DNA of 64,000 nucleotides from Hyalella azteca (GCF_000764305.2 NW_025935144.1:217738-281737); one strand, 5' to 3'; counted from the stretch's first letter, positions 34,386 to 47,373 are shown. Translations and numbers: made by a program. Notes: generated by a model from the sequence alone, not told the origin.

Positions 34386-35569
34386 ATATGAATCATTATT
34401 AATATTAATTTAAATAATTAATTAATCGTTAATATTTATTAATAATCATTAATTATATTAATATTTGCTCGAGATGTCTCCCGAGCAGGAGATTCTAGAA
34501 ATGAAAATTTGAAAAAATTCTCGTATTTTATCATAGATGATTTTCCTTCTTCCACTTGGTTAGTCTTCTTTTGGCCGGTAGATCCGCTCGATTTTCATGA
34601 TACAAATTCGGCAATATTTTACTTTAAATCACAAACACATTAATTTTCGTTTCGTGGCAGCCGATACTCGTATCCGCCGGCAACACGATTTGTTGCGCAT
34701 TCTAAAATGTGCAATTTTCCATGATCTATTTCACATTCTTGTGCAATATTCACAGAATGTTCTATTGCACATTCCCTATTTTAATATTCGAAAGAATAAA
34801 ATATTTTCGGGAAGAATTCGCACCACGCAACAGCGGCTGCAGGTACGGGCGTTTATGCAGATTAGTTGTAGTTGAGAGACGAAGTGCAGTCACCAAAGAA
34901 CTGTTATTAGCAAATGACAGTTGGGGCTTGCGGGCCACGCTAAAGAGCCCACCGGCTTGCTGGAATGCTGTCTTCATGAGACTTGTGATGTACCGAGTCG
35001 TGCCATACTGAGTAGCTTGCTCCGGTCAACCTCTACTTACATTTAAGTGGACGTAGAAGTCATCTGGCGTAGTAACAAAATACTTTGTGGGGTACATATC
35101 CAGGGAAGAATTATTGTGAAATATTACAATACACTATATCATCAAGAGAATTATAAACTAAATATGGCATAAAATTTGAACTTTCACTTAATTAAAGAAT
35201 GTTAGGTTCATTCGGCGACAACGGCTGCTCAAATTCTATAATTTATTGATGGTGATCTTCTGTCCCCTTACGTTCTTCTGAAACAGAAAAAGAATTTTTG
35301 GACCTAAAATTGAAAATTTGTCCATGGTTTAGAAATAGATCAATTCCTTATTTACTACTGGAAATACTTTCCGTGCTCCAGAACAACAAGCAACATCAAT
35401 TATCAAGAGCGTTCGCTGCTTCTCAGATGTGTTAACTCCGATGTTTGAATCGCAACCTAATTTTTTACATATTTTTATGAATCATCGACAGGTTCGACAG
35501 GTAGACGACAGGTTCGTTCAAGTCCAATATTACAGTTGCTTTAAGTTAACCTCAGCAGTCGTGATTGAC
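34386..35569. other. Non-coding DNA
   Basis: AT-rich. 34597-35011 stays open in two overlapping + frames and one minus frame but shows no recognisable motif or clear splice border. Confidence 0.35.
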
Positions 35570-36270
35570 AAAAGGGGAGCGTCTCCTTTAAAAAAAATAT
35601 TTACGGACGGATCATTTGAAACTAGGTACGCATATGTAAAAAATCTAAGACCATTTTGTTCGTGTAAATTTTTTATAACAAAATGAAAGAAAACGTGAAA
35701 TTCATAGAAAACGGGGAGAAAGGGGTCGGTCTCCTCATTCAAAAAATCTCATTCAATTACCGTGCTACAACATTGAGAGACATGTCATTCGATTCGTAAA
35801 AACCATATCTAGCGATTCACCAATTTATTTTTCAAATTCATATTTTTTTGGGTGGGGGAGAAGAGGGTTCAGTCGATGCTCAATTTTCGCCTGCCCTCCC
35901 TCCCTCCCCCTTTTGCAAAATATAGTCCAAACTATAATGAAATAAAAAATCAATTGGTGAATCGGTAGATCTGGATTTTACAAATCGAATGATTTATCTC
36001 TCGATGCTGTAGTTCGGAAATTATAGGAGATAGATTTTTGAGATGGCGTATTTGGATATTTTAATTGTTCAATGGAGCCAAATAAGTGAAATTTATTGGA
36101 AATTTATTTGCATTTAGGGTACATTTAGGTATTATAATTATTTTCATTTAGGTACAATATTATTTGATTTGTTATTGAAATAATAATTATTTGTTACCAT
36201 TAATTAAATGCATAATTAAAGGTACCACATAATTATTTGCATTTAGGGTACCATTTCGCGTCTTCAGACT
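35570..36270. repeat. Second copy of the foldback repeat of 5757-6390
   Basis: Shares GACGGATCATTTGAAACTAG, AAATGAAAGAAAACGTG, CATTCGATT and AATCGAATG-like arms and the C-rich centre (CCCTCCCTCCCTCCCCC near 35895-35915). The arms are again inverted around the centre. This copy is not inside a hAT-like element, so the repeat is mobile on its own or was captured. Confidence 0.7.
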
Positions 36271-36344
36271 TATTCATGTCCAGTTTAACGTGACTAATAA
36301 GCTATATAAAAGAGACTTTTGTATATTTATCTATAAAATGTTAA

Positions 36345-36790
36345 TATTATATAAGTTCAAAACGGCCTAACGCAAAAAACATTGCATGTACATCAGTGAT
36401 ATATGCTTTCTTGAACGCGCATCGCTTGTAACTTTCAAACGAGTGCAAACACGTTGCAATTTATGCAAATAATGATCTATAAATACCATTTTTTAATGAA
36501 AATTTGTATATATTGCAGTAAAATTATCTTTTTATAAAAGTTTAAAACTGCCTTATGCAAAAAGTATTGCATGCACATCCATGGTAAAAGCTTCGTTGAA
36601 CGCGTCATGTTTGTAGCTTAATTCAAACGAGTGCAAACACTCTGTAATTACCGAGAGTAATTATCTATATATACAGAATTAATTTTAAAAAATCCTTGTA
36701 AATATCGTTAACAAACGTTCATTTTATATTTTTGAAATGGCTATACGCAAAAACTAGAGCACGCACATACATGCGGTTCGCTGCGTTATA
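36345..36790. repeat. Degenerate ~188-bp tandem repeat, 3 units
   Basis: Units begin near 36351, 36536 and 36728. Shared blocks are TTGCATGCACATCC-like, GAACGCG and AACGAGTGCAAACAC, and the third unit is partial. The period is in the range of nucleosome-length satellites. Confidence 0.7.
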
Positions 36791-37303
36791 CAGCGAAAAA
36801 CAAAAAATGAGCAAAGAAAATTGAAAAGCCAAAATTTTTGATTTATGACCGAGACGCTCCCCATAATCCATTCAACAATTATTACGTTGATTGAAAATAT
36901 TTTTTTGTCTGGTTTAGGGTTACAGTAAATGGTGCCTTGGTTAGATTGCATGAAATACAATGTCCTAATATTCCAAATTGGCTTCCTTCTCTGAAAAAAG
37001 TAACCTATGTATATAGTTGAGCAGAAGTTAATGAGTGAATTTTATATTCCCTTTCATATTTTCTCCAAATTACGTAGCTTGAGGTTTCAAGCGGGTGCCA
37101 GTATTACTTAACAAACATTCTCCTGTTCAAGCTTCTTCAAACTTTAATTTCCGTTTAGGCTTGTATTATTCATAATACGTATTATTACGGCTAATAATAA
37201 ATTTTTTACAAAAGTAGTAACCAAGTCGGAACTATGCGCTCACTGAAGAGCAAAAAAATCTTCCAAAATAATATTGCTGACATATTATTACTCACTCGCA
37301 TAC

Positions 37304-37475
37304 CTGCTCCATCTTCCGCAAATGCATCGGAATGCGGAACATCGGCCCGGGTGATCGCAATTAACGTCGTGGATTGGTGTTCAATATCACGCGTCCCTCC
37401 TGGAATTGGGAAGACCGAGAGCTCGGCGCGTGTGGTACAAGGGATTAGCCACAGACAATTGAGCAGCTCCTTCAG
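37304..37475 (-). CDS. Possible internal exon, product unknown
   Basis: On the minus strand the acceptor TTGTCTCGGCAG and donor GGAGCAG|GTATGC bound 172 nt open in phase 0, ending in phase 1. It reads LKELLNCLWLIPC, then AELSVFPIPGGTRDIEHQS and TTLIAITRADVPHSDAFAED. Third-position GC is higher than in the surroundings, as in the lipocalin exons. A longer + strand frame (37234-37716) overlaps but has poorer codon pattern. I recognise no family. Confidence 0.3.
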
Positions 37476-40400
37476 CTGCCGAGACAACCATTATTGCAGC
37501 ACAACGAGCCTCCTTCCGCGAGTGCCTGTCATCCAAAAAATGTACGGATCACTCCAGTTTTCCTATAACTCGTTCGTGGCTGCCACTATATACCGTACGT
37601 ACTTAGGCCGTGTGCGTTTTTGTAAGTTCATTTGGTTGGAACGGAAAAAATTACGAGATTTGTGTGCGAACAAATCATCATTTCATAGAATAATCAGATT
37701 TAACAATCGGGTTTAGAATGAGATTTCACGTCTTCCGTCAGTTGGAGAATTGAGTTGCTACATTGGAAGATCAGTTGTGGAGTTACGATTTATGAATAGT
37801 TATGGGGTGAATTGGCTTTGTTGGTGTAGTTCGGAGGTTCAGTTGGTATGCTGGACAGTTTTATGCTAAATTTAAAGCACCAGACTGTGAGTTTTGTATA
37901 ACAAACCACAACAATGATTCTGATGCGGCTTGGATTGAGAATTACAAATATGTTTAAGAACTTGTTTTTTTTTCTAATATGTCCTGAGTGATTGTTCTCT
38001 AAGTCATTTTGTTGAATTCGCGGTAAGAATCTTTTTAAATAGAGAAAGCGTAATCTTTCAACCCAAATAGATAATTGAGAGTGATGCCTCTATGATTATA
38101 GCTGGACATGGTAGATCATACGTCGCATAATGGTGAGTGGCCACGTCTGCCAAAAGTTGATGGTAAAACACCAATAAATCGAGCGGGTGATGAGTTCATA
38201 AAATTCCATCAATTAAATATAGGGTCTGATTCATCGATGGCACATTGCTAGCAAACCTCCTGTTAGCCACCGATAACCGTCCGCCCGAACTGCGCAGGGC
38301 ACAAAGATACATGCCGCTGAAATTTATCAATCGTAGAAAGAATTTATTAGGTTGCCGGTCATTCGAGATCAAAACGAAACCATGACCTCGGTCAGTGTGC
38401 TTGGCCTTTAAGGTTTTGATGCAAGTAAATTTATCGAAAATTCAGCGTGTATTGGGTGGGTACGAGTAAATCTGGCAGAAGCAATTAAAGCGTTCACACA
38501 TTTTCAAGCAAATGTGAAGCCACTTGGCATGTATCAGACTGCTCCTGATTTAAACTGTTCGAGTAACGATGGGAAATTTTGTCGTAAAAATGCAGTTTTT
38601 CAAATGATGGTGAATCCATAATGATTCATCATCATCCATAATGATGATGAATTTCGTAAATATCTAACAAATTTTGTAAATGCATTAACACTGTGTGTTC
38701 GAAATACTGCGATTAATTGAAACTAATTCTTTATTTAATTAGGTATAAATTTTACGGATCGATTAAGTGTGTTTCATAATGATATTATTCTCAAATTACC
38801 ATATTCATCTACAGCCATGTTGACGTAGCTGACGAAACGAGCGGCTCGGCCTCTACAGCGCTTCAAATCGAGAAGCGAGTACACGTCGTTCCCACCAGTT
38901 GAGTTGGCACGCATCGGCGTCGAGCATATTTACTACTAATCCTTGCCGTGTCCTGCTTAAAATATATGATGTCATAGTAGGTAGCTTGCCAAACAGATAA
39001 CCTCTTTACACAGAGGGATAGGAATAAAAATTCAGTTTTCTATTACTCACTTCGTTAGTGTAATTTATTTATCGATGAGAAATCTGCTTACACTGTCAGA
39101 TAACTATTTTGAGTTAACGACTACATTTATAATTAAATGGTCTCGGTATCCTTCTTACGCAAAAGATTATAGATTGGGGCAAAGAAACAATATTGGCACG
39201 GAATGGTGAAGGTATTTCACTCCCAACATTTCAGAGTCATCGATTGGTTCAAATTTTTTATTTTCGTCAAGAATATTCTTGGCGAAAATATTTCGAATCG
39301 ATCCTCTGTCTAATGGGTGGAATGTTCACATTAAGAAGCATCGACACTTATCATGCATTTCCCGGTAATTGTTACTCAGAGTTGAACCATCGCTCGTCGG
39401 TGATAAAAGAAGCCCCTCTCGGCGGCCGTTAGGTCGGATTTACAGGTTTATTCACGGAAAATTCCTGATTTGAAAAGTTAATAAAGAAGGAACATGTAAA
39501 GAAATCATTATGTTAATAATGTTGTGTAAAAACATTACCTGATTTTTTGTATCACCGAGTTTAAAAAATAACATCGGACAAAATAATGACGGCCCCCATT
39601 GTCAATGCATTCTTCAATTAGTCGATTATTGAACTTCCGTTAAACTCACTGAAGCATACTGATGGATAAGTTGCCTATGGCGTGGCGTATGTTGTTCTTC
39701 AAATGAGGACATCATTATTTTAATGCTTTAAAATACGTAAGTTTTTTCATTTGCTTTCCCAGTTTGAACACGTTTAATAAGAATAATCCGCAATAAGAAA
39801 CGTTTACGCACATCTGTGCTTTAATAATGTTCAGGAAATACCGATCAGTTTGTCCTGACATTTTTTTTCTAACGTGAATGTACAGGAAACGTTGCTGATT
39901 TCACTTTCATCTTATTAAATGATATAAATCTCCTGCTACCGACTAAAAATTGAAAGAAGAAACTACTTTAAAAATTAGTAACAATTTTATTTAAACTCCT
40001 TCATAGTTGATATTCAAACAAAACATTTCATACTGCTGAAAATGTTTTCACATACTGCGTTAGTTCCATTAATCATGACAAGTTTGCCTTAATTTTTCAG
40101 TGAGGCTGATTTACAATGAAAATAGAACCGGAAAGGCAATACGGAACCGAGTACAGCATGCGTGCTGAGTAGCAATAATGGATCGGCCAAAAGGAAAGTA
40201 TACCTCGAGAGCAAACGCACGCTGCTGACTTGTCAAATGCACAGTGGCAACTGAAGAGACAGGACACAAAACTTCGTTACCTTGTCTTTCTTACAAAATA
40301 TGTTTCGTCCTTTTCCTACATTACTTGGTTGCTTGGCGCGAAATACAAAACAGAATACACTGTATTAGAGTGTTCAAATGAATGAAACTTTCTAATGGTA

Positions 40401-40510
40401 AATGGAACCATCTAATCATCACGGTAGTATCATTCAATTCTGTCATTTGCTAAAATTAATACTTACAATACATCAATTAAATCTCTGTATATAACTAAAG
40501 AGCATATTCC
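37476..40510. other. AT-rich non-coding DNA
   Basis: No supported feature. Small ATGATGATT repeats occur at about 38615-38655. Confidence 0.4.
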
Positions 40511-40580
40511 TCTCCCTTGGCTCAACAGTATGGGCTTTGCGTTGCATGCGGAAGAACGGGGTTGGAATCCTGCAGGCAGG
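40511..40580 (+). tRNA. tRNA-like sequence, probably a pseudogene or SINE head
   Basis: A cloverleaf can be drawn: acceptor TCTCCCT / AGGCAGG (6 of 7 pairs with one wobble), T8-G9, D-stem GCTC/GGGC, an anticodon arm, and a T-loop TTGGAAT. The anticodon is GCA (Cys) or TGC (Ala) depending on the register of the arm. The T-stem has only 3 of 5 pairs and C56 is G, so the internal promoter B box (GGTTGGAATCC) is mutated. Not likely a working tRNA. Confidence 0.35.
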
Positions 40581-40789
40581 AACTTTACTTAAAGTCGATT
40601 CATCACGAGGTATGAATTGTGTTTGGTTCTATGATTTGTTCCTGCCAAATGTCTGTTATTGTTGCTTGCACTGCCATGGCGGATGTCCATATGTAGTCCA
40701 CAGAATGTGTGATCGTATGAGGAAATATCAGTAAGTGCAATTTCATCGGATATACGTAAAAGAATCGGAAAATTTGGATCTACGTCATT

Positions 40790-40980
40790 TTAGAGGTAGC
40801 CATCGATGGGCCATCGGTGCCAATGCATGGAAAGTTATTAGTGGGAGATTAGACTTTAGGGCAGGTTATAGGTGGACCATATGCCGGTCACGCCATCGAT
40901 GCGCCATTTTTGCTCCACCTATATTTTTCATCTATAGCCGCAAATAATAATGGTGCTCCGCCAATAATTTTTATTTGGGA
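40790..40980. mobile_element. Fragment of the CCCA..TAAAATT GC-rich family
   Basis: The right end GCCAATAATTTTTATTTGGGA is the inverse of the terminus at 43864. Inside are a 10-bp inverted repeat TATAGGTGGA/TCCACCTATA (40867-40876, 40914-40923) and two CCATCGATG.GCCAT blocks. The left terminus is not recognisable. Confidence 0.4.
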
Positions 40981-42104
40981 ATGGGAAATATGCAGATTTA
41001 CGACATTAATCACAAATTTCGCTCTGTTTCATAGAAGTTTCAGTTGTTTATGATATACTAAACCTATTAATAAATTCCTGACGAATTAATTACTATCTGT
41101 CTACTTCGTCAAATTCATATACTCTCGCTCATACTCAAAATAATTAGTTATTATTGCAACTTTCCTCATTGATATAAAAAAGACTTCACGAAATACATAG
41201 TAGGCAATATGAACAAATAAGTTCCTCAATTTTTTGATAATATTAAAGTTATTGGTCTTATTTCATGTACCATTAACGGCTTATCATTCGATTTTATATG
41301 TCATATGTTTTTTATCCTATAACATTTTACTCCGACATGAACAGCACTCAACCATCAGAAGCTCAAGTAAATCAGGCCGAGTTGAGGATTGAAAAATAAC
41401 TATGACTTGAGGTTTATCAGAGCAAGCGGCATTTCCAGGTACATTGTACACGTGTGTTGAAATGACGCCTCTTCCATTTTGGCGCGGTGCCGAAATCCTG
41501 CCGAATCCTTTCATTTCCTAGACCACCTGCGCGCCTGGCACCGCTCTTCTTCCCTTGAATTATTTCTCAACATATCTCAACCAAGAAACGCAGACCTCAG
41601 CTGCTCCAAATAATGACTGCTCATTCTCTATTTCATAGTACTGTATTTTCCCAGAAATTTTCAGAGTAAATTTTTGGAAGACAGGTATAAACAGGCGAAC
41701 ACTTGAAGTTTGGGGAGAATCGTGATATTGATTCATTCATTGCTAGTCATACAAACGGTTCGTTTACTTTTGTGCCTTTTCGGGGACAAATGGTAACAAG
41801 TTTTTATTAGACTCTTTCTGCTTACTATTGAACATTTCGACGGCGTAAGGGACATTCATGATATGACGCCGAGATGACAGTCTGTCATCAACAAATTCAA
41901 ACAAGACGCGAAACAACATTGCACTAGCGATGAGTGTCAAACCTTTCATGAAACCGACGCTCTTTTCTGTGTGTATGTATGATTTTTTTCTAAGTCAAAA
42001 AACGATCATTTCGCAATAAACAATTGTATATATCCGCATGATCCATGCCATTTAGAAACCAAGCCTAATCTCGATGTAACAAAGCGGCCAAGACGATTCC
42101 GAAA
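40981..42104. other. Non-coding DNA
   Basis: AT-rich with no supported exon. 41317-41514 is open on the minus strand without clear borders. Confidence 0.35.
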
Positions 42105-42508
42105 GTGTCCCACGACCTGACGTAACGTCGTACGTCAGGCACGATGCTTCTCGTCATATTAGAGCCGTAAAATACGTCTCAGTGTAAGTGTCCCACGACC
42201 TGACGTAACTTCGTACGTCAGGCACGGTGCTGATCGTCATCTTAGAGCCGTGAAATACGTCTCAGTGTAAGTGTCCCACGACCTGACGTAACTTCGTACG
42301 TCAGGCACGGTGCTGCTCGTCAAATTAGAGCCGTGAAATACGTCTCAGTGTAAGTGTCCCACGACCTGACGTAACTTCGTACGTCAGGCAAGGTGCTGCT
42401 CGTCAAATTAGAGCCGTGAAATACGTCTCAGTGTAAGTGTCCCACGACCTGACGTAACTTCGTACGTCAGGCACGGTGCTGCTCGTCAAATTAGGGCCGT
42501 GAAATAGG
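42105..42508. repeat. 83-bp tandem repeat with internal hairpin, 5 units
   Basis: Units start at 42105, 42188, 42271, 42354 and 42437, exactly 83 bp apart, and are about 95% alike. Each holds CCTGACGTA and TACGTCAGG around ACTTCG (ACGTCG in unit 1), a 9-bp perfect stem. The last unit is cut short after GTGAAATAG. Uniform spacing and near identity suggest recent amplification or conversion. There is no coding frame and there are no spacers, so it is not a CRISPR. Confidence 0.95.
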
Positions 42509-43232
42509 TATTGGATGACACCGGAGCTTCCCAGCAATTTACTCCGTGATCTACGACGCAGTTCTGATAATTTCCGAAGAGTGAAATGTCGATCTTAATT
42601 GATCTTGTTGCGATCTGAAATGCGTGTATTTCTCCTTTTTTACTCAACGTGCGTCAAGATAAAATACATAAAAATATTATATCCCTGACGTTCTATATTC
42701 CGTACACCTACCATTGTTTCAAGGTAATCAATTGTTGTACCACAGGAACAAAACCAAAAATATTTAATATAGTTTATCCATTCCATAAAGCTCGTCCGTA
42801 AACATTGTCGGACGATTATTATTTATATTTCTTTCCGTAAGAAGACGATAAATTCCTTTTGTATCCCGGATAAACTAAGACTATGCTCTACGCAGAATTT
42901 TGATAAATGTTATATTTGCATTTGATGCCAAGATATCGAGTAATAGTTTCTTCCAATCGACTACACTAAAAATTTTCTACATATTTTAAATAATCAGCAT
43001 TTACCTGACGCTCTATTGATTTTAAGTAAAGCCTATCTTTAAGTTTAATCAATAGCTTCTTAATCGCCGATTTCTTAACACCGATCAACAATTTTTTGCT
43101 GCCGATAGTTTTCATGAAAGATGTAAGCTTTAAATTCAAGAGCCCATCTCTTCTGAAACATTGAGAGCAGCAATCCTGCGAGTGCGGCGCGGGCAGTGCA
43201 TTAGCGCCGATATAGCGCGTAGGTGAGACGCA
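42509..43232. other. AT-rich non-coding DNA
   Basis: No supported feature. Part is open on the minus strand (42966-43319) without motif. Confidence 0.4.
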
Positions 43233-43273
43233 GACCTCAATTATGGGTTCTGCAATAAACCATAATTGAGGTC
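43233..43273. other. Perfect 14-bp hairpin
   Basis: GACCTCAATTATGG and CCATAATTGAGGTC flank a 13-base loop. It may be the core of a decayed foldback element. Confidence 0.8.
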
Positions 43274-43863
43274 GAGTCCGTGCAAGATTCAATTCATACC
43301 TTCGACAATTCTGGCTCACGCGCTTACCACTTTCAAAGAAAAATAAAAAAGTTTTTGATCATTGATATTATTTTGCCATAAATTTGTGAGTTGAATCAAT
43401 CGACGAACGGTTTTCATTATTTAAGTTCATCAAATTTGCTTTTTTGTCTAATATTTGTTCATTCTTTATATATATTTAAAAATGTAGAGAATATATTACA
43501 CTGGTTATTTAGGTGTAAACGAAGTTGTAGACCGAGGTCTGTTTAGTGGTAACTAATGTTCAGGTATTTTTAGACAAGCAGGTCTGCTGGAGCTGTTAAT
43601 GAATAGGAAATTACTTTGTTCATAAATTTAAAGTCAGTTGAGTTAGGAAATAAAGTTTGAAGGCAGTGCAAAGTTAAATTTGAACCTTATTCATATTAGC
43701 TAGTAGAATCGTGTAAATTTCATCTTTCGAAATTAATTACTTTAACGCAGAAATTGTTTTAACCCGACTACTTATGTGACAAATCACCTGTGTGTGGCCT
43801 ATACTTGCCTCCAAGGATAAAGTTACACTTTTAAAAAATTATCACGAATTGGGTGCGGCTATA

Positions 43864-44160
43864 CCCAAATAAAAATTAGTGCCAACATCAGCTACGGCCT
43901 CATGCCAATCGGCAGTCGTGTGGGTGCCGCATTAGCGGCTCGGCGCTGATGGAAGGACCATTTTGGGGCCATATTAGGGGCCACTCGCTGGCAGTGGATC
44001 GCTGCCTCGGCCTGGCGATGACTCGACAGCAGCGGCAGCGAGCGGCGCCAGCTCGCTCGCCACGCGGCGCACTCCGTGATGCTTGACTGCATGCGGGCGC
44101 CGTATCAGGGCCGTGTAGGCAGCGGCCTTAATACGGCCGATTCTTGTATTTATTTTAAAA
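43864..44160. mobile_element. GC-rich element, CCCAAATAAAAATT terminus
   Basis: The left end CCCAAATAAAAATTAGTGCC matches the inverted end at 40980 and resembles the TIR at 24818. The interior is GC-rich (AGCAGCGGCAGCGAGCGGCG) with GGCCTTAATACGGCC near the right end. The right terminus is degenerate (TATTTATTTTAAAA). Two open minus frames of 66 and 76 residues are products of the base composition. Confidence 0.4.
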
Positions 44161-44744
44161 AAAAGCAGCCCTGCGGCGCCTGCCCACAGATCGTAATATG
44201 TCATACAAGCGTAAGTTAGGCGTTCGTTGAATGTTCAATTGCATAAATCATGGGTGTGTTGACGAGTATTAGCGAATTAATTTAATGAATGTATTACATC
44301 ATTCCGGTAATAAGTGAATCAACTAACACACCCACGTTCTTTTACAATAAACAATCTTACGAACGCCAAACAAACACCTGTTAAACATATTACTTGCAGT
44401 GAGCATGCACCACAGGGCTGCAGTTCTACTTATACTAAAAGATTGCAATTAGGACATTGTACGTCGCGTGTCTCCGTTCTAATTACGTCGTCGCATCGTG
44501 AATAATGACTAAAATTCTGATCCTATCAGCATCTTGAACTTGCTTCAGATATTGAATACTAACTACTGATCAGGATACGTGATTTTTGTCGTATCAATTT
44601 AAATAAATAATGTTGAGCTCAAACTTAATTTTCTAACATTTTGCTTACTGCGCTGCCAGACGGAATGCCCTTCCTGCCGCTCAGATTTACACTCGCTGGC
44701 TGAGAAGCACGGTCATGGAGTTCGCCTCTCCTTGAACCGGCCTC
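44161..44744. other. Non-coding DNA
   Basis: No supported feature. Confidence 0.4.
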
Positions 44745-45880
44745 TTAAGGCAGCTCCCTGCACCGTAAGAGGCGTTGGGGTCGCTATTGTGGGCTATTTG
44801 CATACACGGTAGTTTGCTCAGCAATTCGCTCATGGTCGTTAGCACCGACGGTAGATTGTAAGGAGCACAGTTAAGACATGAAGTGTTTTGAATTTGAATG
44901 TTGAGTAGCTCCACTCAAGTAATCTATTTGGTCAAGCTTCATGAATATTATTAAGTTGTGGAATATTTGCTGTACTTGTAGCTGAGAGGTCTTATCTTGA
45001 GTGCGACTCAAGACTTGCTAGGAAACTCGCTTTTGGATCTCATGGGTTTGGTTTGCATGAGTGTTTATTAGCGGGTTGAATAAATAACATATGCAAATAA
45101 AGATTGGGAAAATTTTTCATGCGAACTGATGACTTTTCATTACTATTCATGGAAGCGAGGAGATTTTGAAAAATTATGCTTACCAGAACTAAATTGTGTT
45201 GACTTCTTGCATAGAAATTTTTTTAGACGTCGTAAGTTAAAAAATTCATGTTTTAAATCTACTGCAAATAAACGCTCAAGTTTTTTAGTACGTATATAGT
45301 GACTCATGAAGTAAGTAAGTGGTGAGGAAGTTTTTTAGTAGTTTTATAACCCATTGAAAACTATGGACGTCAATGACTTATTTTTGGATGATATTATCAA
45401 AGCTCATTTAATAAGCTCTACCTAAGGATCGGGTTACGTGATGCCGGGGGGAGGGAGGCTCATACTAAGGTTACCATCTCTTATAAAGCCTTCGCTTCCG
45501 CTCACAACTATATATGGTCTTGATCGCGTGATATGTCACTTGATGTCTTCCAGATGCTGACTCGATCATGTCTAGTAATTTTCCATCAAGCTCTATCAGG
45601 TCAAGTGAATATTACGTCCCAATTTTATATGATCTATTCATATAATATAATTATAATGATTATAATGAGACGCCAGATTGACATCGGACAATATCGGGCG
45701 TACGCACGGATGTATTTTTTCATCAGCACTTGTGCTGAGCAATTTATTATTCAAGGTGTTCTATATTTCAGTGCACAAACTTTACTTTCTGCGTGAACAG
45801 TCAAAAATGTTTTTCGCACCAAATAGTCAACCAGTATGTAGTTAGTGAGACTTAAAATTAAAAAATTATAGGAGATACCA
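44745..45880. repeat. Diverged segmental duplication, copy A
   Basis: Starts TTAAGGCAGCTCCCTGCACC and parallels 46542-47373 throughout, with scattered substitutions and small indels. A ~285-bp segment near 45405-45690 is absent from copy B and may be an insertion. Shared stretches include TACACGGTAGTTTGCTCAGC and TTGTGTTGACTTCTTGCATA. Confidence 0.85.
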
Positions 45881-46541
45881 GTAGGGTAACATGGGGCAGC
45901 GAGCCCACTGCGGGTCACGGGCCCATAGCGGGTTTCTCGCTAAGTATGGCAGATATTGGTCCGTGTTCTCTACCGCCGGTCGACAGTTTCACTGGGATTT
46001 CACTGAAATACATTCCGTGTTTCCATAAATTGGAAGAGCGGCAAGCCCATAATTAGAGGAATTATTCGTAGCCGAAGACGCCATTACAGCGCTACCGTTT
46101 GTGTGCTGCGGCGCGTTGAAAACCAGCCGCGCTCACGGACCTCCCAGGAGACGTGTTTAGTGGCCTCGCAGCACCTCGAGCACAATTTAACATACATCAT
46201 TAATGTCAGAGTCGCGTTCTTCTCAAGCGTCGTGGTAATGGTGGTGAACTCATTGATGCTTACAAAACACGAATGAAGTGCAAATATTAGGTAACTATTG
46301 AAAGCGGTTTTTATATCATGAAAGCCGAATTATTGACGATGAATTAATTTACAGACTAAACGCGTGCATGAGATTTCTCCCATTCTGGCATTCATTGTAG
46401 CTGTTTCATTAATTGAACTTAAAATTAACTTCAAATAAATCCAGAAAACCTTTTTATAATAGATGAAATTGTATTCAAAAAGTACTATATATAATGCCTA
46501 TAGACATGAGCGGCGCTACAATAAAACTTTGTTCGGCGCAG
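45881..46541. other. Spacer between duplicate copies
   Basis: Mixed composition with a GC-richer part at about 46070-46180. No gene recognised. Confidence 0.4.
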
Positions 46542-47373
46542 TTAAGGCAGCTCCCTGCACCGTAAGAGGCGTTAATTGGGGTCGCTATATTGAGGGCTAT
46601 TTGCATACACGGTAGTTTGCTCAGCAATTCGCTTATGGTCGTTAGGACCGACGGTAGATTATACGGAGCACAGTTAACACATGAAGTGTTTTGAATTTGA
46701 ATGTTGGGTAGCTCTACTCAAGTAATCTATTCAGTCATACTGCATGAATATTATTAAGTTGTGGAATATTTGCTGTACTTGTAGCTGAGAGGTCTTATCA
46801 TGAGTGCGACTCAAGACTTGCTAGGAAACTCGTTTCTGGAAGACATGGGGGTTTGGTTTGAATGAGTGTTCTTTAGCGGGCTGAATAAATAATACATGCA
46901 AATAAAAATTGGGAAAATTTTTCATGCGAACTGATGACTTTTCATTATTATTCATGGGAGAGAGGATATTTTGAAAAATTATGCTTACCAAAACTAAATT
47001 GTGTTGACTTCTTGCATAGAAATTTTCTTAGACATCGTAAATATAAGAAGTTAATAATCAACTGTAAATACAATTTCACGTTTTTAAGTTCGCAGTGCCT
47101 CATGTATAGTAAGTAAGTAGTGAATAAGTTTTTTAGTAGTTTTATAACCCATTAACAGCTATGAACGTGAATGGCTCATTTTTGCCTGATATTGGGCCCA
47201 CGATGTGTTGTTTCATCAGCACTTGTAATGAGTAATTAATATACAAGGTTCTTTATATTTTACTGGCACAAACTTTACATTTACATGATCTGTCTTAAAT
47301 GTTTTTATTGCACCAAAACGTCAACCAGTTTGTAGTTAATGAGACATTAAATTGAAAATTGTGGGAGATAGCA
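46542..47373. repeat. Diverged segmental duplication, copy B
   Basis: Partner of 44745-45880. A 60-residue frame (46934-47116) is interrupted in copy A, which argues against a conserved protein. Copy B lacks the internal segment of copy A. Confidence 0.85.

Noticed and set aside
34199..34402. 67-residue frame across the n at 34256
   Set aside because: It contains an unknown base and ends in a pentamer microsatellite; no motif.
37234..37716. 160-residue + strand protein
   Set aside because: Runs through AT-rich flanks with poor codon pattern; the minus-strand exon reading has better borders.
42105..42508. CRISPR-like array
   Set aside because: The whole 83-bp unit repeats without unique spacers, and the genome is eukaryotic.
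43892..44204. GC-rich Ala/Arg-rich small proteins on the minus strand
   Set aside because: Two frames are open together because of base composition inside a GC-rich element; no motif.
46934..47116. 60-residue frame in duplicate copy B
   Set aside because: The matching region of copy A is not open across the same stretch, so no sign of protein conservation.
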